Assembly: GCF_025655475.1 (NCBI RefSeq)
Contig: NZ_JAHTIK010000001.1
Span: 2,294,679-2,328,613, forward strand
Reading direction: 5' to 3'
DNA length: 33,935 nt
Source: Kitasatospora sp. DSM 101779
Lineage (GTDB): Bacteria > Actinomycetota > Actinomycetes > Streptomycetales > Streptomycetaceae
Shown: positions 30,884 to 33,935 of the stretch, one piece after another
Layout of the letters: each line of letters starts with the position of its first letter
Position numbering within the stretch: the first letter of the stretch is position 1
Notes under the pieces: generated by a model
What the model was told of the DNA's origin: nothing
Databases searched by the model: none
The model's input: only the letters and a program-made list of their open reading frames with translations
Made by a program: the position numbers and the translations under genes

Positions 30884-32596
30884 TCAGCCGCGGCGGGCGG
30901 CGGCGACCAGGCCGGCCACATGGCCGACCGCGTCCGCCACCGGCACCTGCACGGTCTCGCCGGAGGCACGGTCGACGACCTCGACCACGCCCTCCTTCAG
31001 CCCGCGCGGGCCGACGGTGATCCGGTACGGGATGCCGACCAGCTCGCAATCGGCGAACTTCACGCCCGGGCGCTCGTCCCGGTCGTCGAGGACGGTGTCC
31101 ACGCCGGCCGCGCGCAGGTCCCCGTAGAGGCCCTCGACGACCTTGGTGGTGTCCTCGTCCGCCTTGCCGATCGGCACGATCACGACCTCGAACGGCGCGA
31201 CCGAGACCGGCCAGACGATGCCCTTCTCGTCGTGGTGCGCCTCGACCACCGCGGCGATCGCGCGCTCGACGCCGATGCCGTAGCTGCCCATGATCGGCTT
31301 GATGCGCTCGCCGTCCGGGCCGAGCACGGTGATGTCCAGCGCGTCGGTGTACTTGTAGCCCAGCTTGAAGATGTGGCCGACCTCGACGGTGCGGACCACC
31401 TGCAGCGGCTCGCCGCAGGTCGCGCAGGGCTCGCCGGCGGAGATCTCGCGGAAGTCCGCCCAGCCGGTGGCGGTGATGTCCCGGGCGACGTCGACGCCGC
31501 TCAGGTGGACGCCGTCCCGGTTGGCGCCGGTGGTCATCGCGCGGCGGCCGCGCAGCGCCTCGTCCACCCAGACGGCGAGGCCCTCGACGCCGACGGCGCC
31601 CAGGCTGCCCGGGGCGGCGCCGAGCGCCTCCTTGATCTCCTCGGGGGTCGCCGGACGCACGGCTCGGGCCGCGGTGGCGTCGAGGAGCTTCTGCTCGACC
31701 AGGGCGTGGTCGCCGCGCATCAGCACCAGGGTGAGGGCACCGTCCACCACGTAGACCAGGGTCTTGATCTGGCGGTCGGCGGGCACGCCGTGCTTGGTCG
31801 CCAGCTCCTCGATGGTGCGCGCGTCCGGGGTGTCGAAGGGCTCGGGGGCGGCAGGGCCCTCCGGGTCCTCGACGGCCGGCAGGGCGGCGGCGGCCTTCTC
31901 CATGTTGGCGGCGTAGCGGCAGGCGGCACAGTGCACGACCAGGTCCTCGCCGGCCTCGGTCGGCGACATGAACTCGACCGAGGCGGAGCCGCCCATGGCG
32001 CCGCTGGAGGCCTGCACCGGGATCGCGGGCACGCCGAGGCGGGCGAAGATCCGGGTGTACGCCTCGTGGTGCAGGTCGAAGGAGCGGTCCAGCCCGGCCT
32101 GGTCGAGGTCGAAGCTGTACGAGTCCTTCATGGTGAACTCGCGCACCCGCAGCAGGCCGGACTTCGGCCGCGGCTCGTCGCGGAACTTGGTCTGGAACTG
32201 GTACCACATCTGCGGCAGCTGCCGGTACGAGGCGAGCTCGTCGGCGAGGGTGGTGAAGATCTCCTCGTGCGTCATGCCGAGGGCGATGTCGGCGCCCTTG
32301 CGGTCCTTGACGCGGAACATCTCGTCGCCCATGACCTCCCATCGGCCGGACTTCTGCCAGATCTCGGCCGGGTGCATCGCCGGGAGCAGCCACTCCTGCG
32401 AGCCGATCCGGTCCATCTCCTCGCGCACGATCCCGACGACCTTCGACCGCACCCGGACGGCCAGCGGCAGCAGCGAGTAGTGGCCGGCCATCAGCTGGCG
32501 GACGAACCCGGCGCGGACCAGCAGCCGGTGGCTCGCCGCGTCGGCGTCGGCCGGGTCCTCGCGCAGCGTCGGGGTGTACATCTGGGACCAGCGCAT
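30884..32596 (-). CDS. proS: Prolyl-tRNA synthetase, bacterial type with editing domain
   Basis: A 570-aa class II synthetase charging tRNA-Pro. Motif 2 is KFRDEPRPKSGLLRVREFTMKDSYSFD and motif 3 is GSYGIGVERAIAAVVE. The inserted editing (INS) domain is present with its Lys (VPADRQIKTLVYVV ... RGDHALVEQKL), as is the C-terminal anticodon-binding domain (VAPFEVVIVPIG, VLDDRDERPGVKFADCELVGIPYRITVG). AGGAAAG stands about ten bases before ATG 32596. The N terminus (MRWSQMYTPTLREDPADA, RQLMAGHYSLLPLA) differs from the housekeeping enzyme I remember from Streptomyces (MSRLM-x-KTLRDDPADAETLSHKLL), so it may be a second, divergent copy. Being next to a peptide locus it could be a resistance paralogue, or simply the only proS of this genus. 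Confidence 0.93.
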   Translation of the reverse strand: MRWSQMYTPTLREDPADADAASHRLLVRAGFVRQLMAGHYSLLPLAVRVRSKVVGIVREEMDRIGSQEWLLPAMHPAEIWQKSGRWEVMGDEMFRVKDRKGADIALGMTHEEIFTTLADELASYRQLPQMWYQFQTKFRDEPRPKSGLLRVREFTMKDSYSFDLDQAGLDRSFDLHHEAYTRIFARLGVPAIPVQASSGAMGGSASVEFMSPTEAGEDLVVHCAACRYAANMEKAAAALPAVEDPEGPAAPEPFDTPDARTIEELATKHGVPADRQIKTLVYVVDGALTLVLMRGDHALVEQKLLDATAARAVRPATPEEIKEALGAAPGSLGAVGVEGLAVWVDEALRGRRAMTTGANRDGVHLSGVDVARDITATGWADFREISAGEPCATCGEPLQVVRTVEVGHIFKLGYKYTDALDITVLGPDGERIKPIMGSYGIGVERAIAAVVEAHHDEKGIVWPVSVAPFEVVIVPIGKADEDTTKVVEGLYGDLRAAGVDTVLDDRDERPGVKFADCELVGIPYRITVGPRGLKEGVVEVVDRASGETVQVPVADAVGHVAGLVAAARRG

Positions 32597-32824
32597 ATCT
32601 GTCAGTCTTTCCTGTCTGGGTGTCAGAACTGTCCGGTGGAAGGCGCCGTGGCACCCGGGCCGGCGTCCGTCCTCCGCCCCGGCGGTGCGCGGGGCCGGGC
32701 CCGGACACCCGCCGGCCGGCTGCCGCGGCACCGGTGCGGCCGAGGTGAACGCTACTGGATCCGGCAGGCGGGGTGGGCGCGGACGGCCGGGAGGCACCCG
32801 TCCGGTCGGGCGCCGCGCAGCCCG
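32597..32824 (-). other. Untranslated region upstream of proS
   Basis: No gene. On the minus strand TAGCGT (32753-32748) is a possible -10, giving a leader of about 145 nt that is rich in GC hairpins. No T-box consensus (GGTGGTACCGCG-like) is present. A weak 7-bp hairpin (32780-32786 with 32798-32804) may terminate the upstream aldolase transcript. Confidence 0.35.
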
Positions 32825-33613
32825 TCAGACAAGCCCGAGGGCCGACCCCAGGGCCTCCCGCAGCAGCGCCAGCTCGTTGCCGACCGCGATCAGGTCGAAG
32901 CCCTCGGCGGCGTACTGCCGGGCCTGCTCCGGCCCGCCGGCGAAGATCCCGGCGAGCCGGCCGTGCCGGCGGGCCGCGGCGAGGACGGCCGCCCGGGCCC
33001 GCTCCATCTCCGGCCCGTTCACCACGCCGGGCTGGCCGAGCGAGCAGGCCAGGTCGCCGGTGCCGACGAAGAGGCCGTCGACGCCCGGCACCGCCGCGAT
33101 GGCATCCGCGGCGGCCACCGCCTCCGGCGACTCGATCTGCACCAGGCAGGTGGTGCGCTTCGCCGCGTCCGCCAGGTAGCCGGGCAGGTCGTGGAACCAG
33201 CCGGAGGCACGCGCCGGGTTGACGCCCCGGCTGCCGAACGGCGGGTAGCGGCAGGCGGCGGCTGCGGCCTGCGCCTCCTGCACGGTGTCGACCTTGGGCA
33301 CCATGACGCCGGCCGCGCCGAGGTCCAGCGCGTGCTCGATGTGGTGCCGGTGCAGGTACGGGACGCGGACGAGCGGCGCGCAGGAGGAGCCGGTGAGCGC
33401 CTGCAGCATCGGCAGCAGGTCGCCCTTGGACATCGGCGAGGCCTCCAGGTCGAGCACGGCGAAGTCCAGCGGCAGGGTGCCGCAGAGCTCGGCCACCATG
33501 CTGCTGCCGCTGAGCAGGAAGAGCCCGAGCGAGGGCCCGTCCGGGCCGGTGCGGCGGGCGAGCGGCGGCCAGCCGTCGAACAGCGGATGGTGGCGGGTCT
33601 TCGGTCCGGTCAC
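32825..33613 (-). CDS. HpcH/HpaI-family aldolase or citrate-synthase-like enzyme
   Basis: A 262-aa TIM-barrel protein of the HpcH/HpaI family: LDFAVLDLEASPMSKGDLLPML, PLVRVPYLHRHHIEHALDLGAAGVMVPKVDTVQEA, YPPFGSRGVNPARA, CLVQIESPEAVAAADAIAAVPGVDGLFVGTGDLACSLG. The metal ligands (Glu in QIESPEA and Asp in GTGDLA) and the base pair region of class II pyruvate aldolases are visible. Members cleave 2-oxo-3-deoxy acids; one branch (SbnG) instead makes citrate for siderophores. Here the usual LDxEH reads LDLEAS, so the catalytic His of the aldolase branch seems absent, which leaves the reaction open. GTG 33613 overlaps the upstream stop (GTGA), coupling it to the partial gene. Confidence 0.85.
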   Translation of the reverse strand: MTGPKTRHHPLFDGWPPLARRTGPDGPSLGLFLLSGSSMVAELCGTLPLDFAVLDLEASPMSKGDLLPMLQALTGSSCAPLVRVPYLHRHHIEHALDLGAAGVMVPKVDTVQEAQAAAAACRYPPFGSRGVNPARASGWFHDLPGYLADAAKRTTCLVQIESPEAVAAADAIAAVPGVDGLFVGTGDLACSLGQPGVVNGPEMERARAAVLAAARRHGRLAGIFAGGPEQARQYAAEGFDLIAVGNELALLREALGSALGLV

Positions 33614-33935
33614 GACGGGGTCCTCCGGGTCGGGTCGGCGGGTCGGTGCTGCGGGCGGGCCGCCAGGGCGGAAAGCTCCGCCCAGAGCGCGGCGGGCACG
33701 GTGAAGGCGTCCGGGGTGCCGGCGGGCCCGGCCGGGGCGCGGCCGGGCAGCCGGGCGGCGGGACGCCCGGGGGCGGTCGGGACGGCCCGCAGATGCGCCT
33801 CCAGCCGGGCCGCCTCCCGGCCGACGGCCGCCGCGGAGCGGCCCAGTGCGTCCACCGGGAAGGCCGCGAACAGGCCGCCGTTGCCCGCGCCCCGGGGCCT
33901 CGCGGCGTGGCCGGCCCCGGCGACCGCGCCGGCCA
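33610..33935 (-). CDS. 3' end of an unidentified gene (start outside window)
   Basis: The minus frame is open from the window edge to the TGA at 33610, about 107 codons with strong GC3 bias, and its stop overlaps the aldolase GTG. Visible sequence (GNGGLFAAFPVDALGRSAAAV, LEAHLRAVPTAPGRPAARLP, TPDAFTVPAALWAELSALAA) is Ala/Pro/Arg-rich and gives no family. Because translation is coupled to the aldolase, the two products probably serve one pathway. Confidence 0.55.
   Translation of the reverse strand, partial: AGAVAGAGHAARPRGAGNGGLFAAFPVDALGRSAAAVGREAARLEAHLRAVPTAPGRPAARLPGRAPAGPAGTPDAFTVPAALWAELSALAARPQHRPADPTRRTPS

Noticed and set aside
32640..32760. T-box-like strings (GGTGCCGCGG, GGGTGCCACGG) upstream of proS on the minus strand
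   Set aside because: They lack the invariant TGG of the T-box that pairs with tRNA CCA, and no specifier stem or stem I motifs are visible.
1..33935. CRISPR arrays, tRNA or rRNA genes, phage or plasmid origins
   Set aside because: No regularly spaced repeats, tRNA-like cloverleaf sequences or rRNA signatures were noticed. tRNA scanning by eye is not exhaustive.

Overview
The window is high-GC DNA with near-saturated GC at third codon positions, frequent GTG/TTG starts, and actinomycete families (DM13, MDMPI_N, CoxE-like VWA, I36-like secreted proteins). It is a chromosomal segment of a streptomycete-type actinomycete (Streptomyces, Kitasatospora or a relative; I cannot decide between them).

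Layout. 1-4.7 kb: a truncated XRE-type membrane protein with an SH3-like ectodomain, a catalytically dead IS4-derived protein, two tandem cysteine-free secreted beta-gamma-crystallin-like proteins, a lipoprotein and a strong terminator. 4.7-10.3 kb: DinB-like and MDMPI-like proteins, an AraC regulator, a scar of two broken genes (a winged-helix fragment and the 5' end of a spo0M gene), a Uma2 protein, and an MFS exporter divergent from an ArsR-type regulator with a palindromic operator between them. 10.4-17.4 kb: a TetR regulator whose probable operator recurs twice in front of an SDR gene 4 kb away, a MoxR/VWA pair, an M20 peptidase, a DM13 membrane protein and a double-GNAT protein. 17.5-18.3 kb: a decayed OGG-fold glycosylase-like gene. 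18.4-20.2 kb: a membrane receptor-like pseudokinase.

The centrepiece is 20.2-30.8 kb, a probable RiPP (modified peptide) locus with two divergent arms. The right arm is translationally coupled: a caspase-fold (clan CD/CHAT-like) protease candidate with a zinc-ribbon-like tail, a YcaO cyclodehydratase and a TfuA protein. YcaO plus TfuA is the signature of peptide backbone thioamidation. The left arm begins with two very small genes too short for ordinary gene calling: an acidic 47-aa peptide ending in ITPW, and a very basic 22-aa peptide with an excellent ribosome site, highly-expressed-type codons and an attenuator-like hairpin right after it. They are followed by an M16 zinc peptidase, a GNAT-like protein, a NTP_transf_5 nucleotidyltransferase-like protein and a three-gene ABC-2 exporter. 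Two AT-rich islands carrying repeated TTGACT/AGTCAA motifs lie in front of the small genes and between the arms, so the whole system may be co-regulated. Inferred logic: a small precursor is thioamidated by YcaO/TfuA, trimmed by one or both proteases, perhaps further tailored, and exported. I do not recognise this gene combination as a described family.

30.8-33.9 kb: convergent to tfuA across a strong terminator is a prolyl-tRNA synthetase that looks unlike the usual streptomycete housekeeping enzyme, then an HpcH/HpaI aldolase coupled to the 3' end of an unidentified gene that runs off the window.
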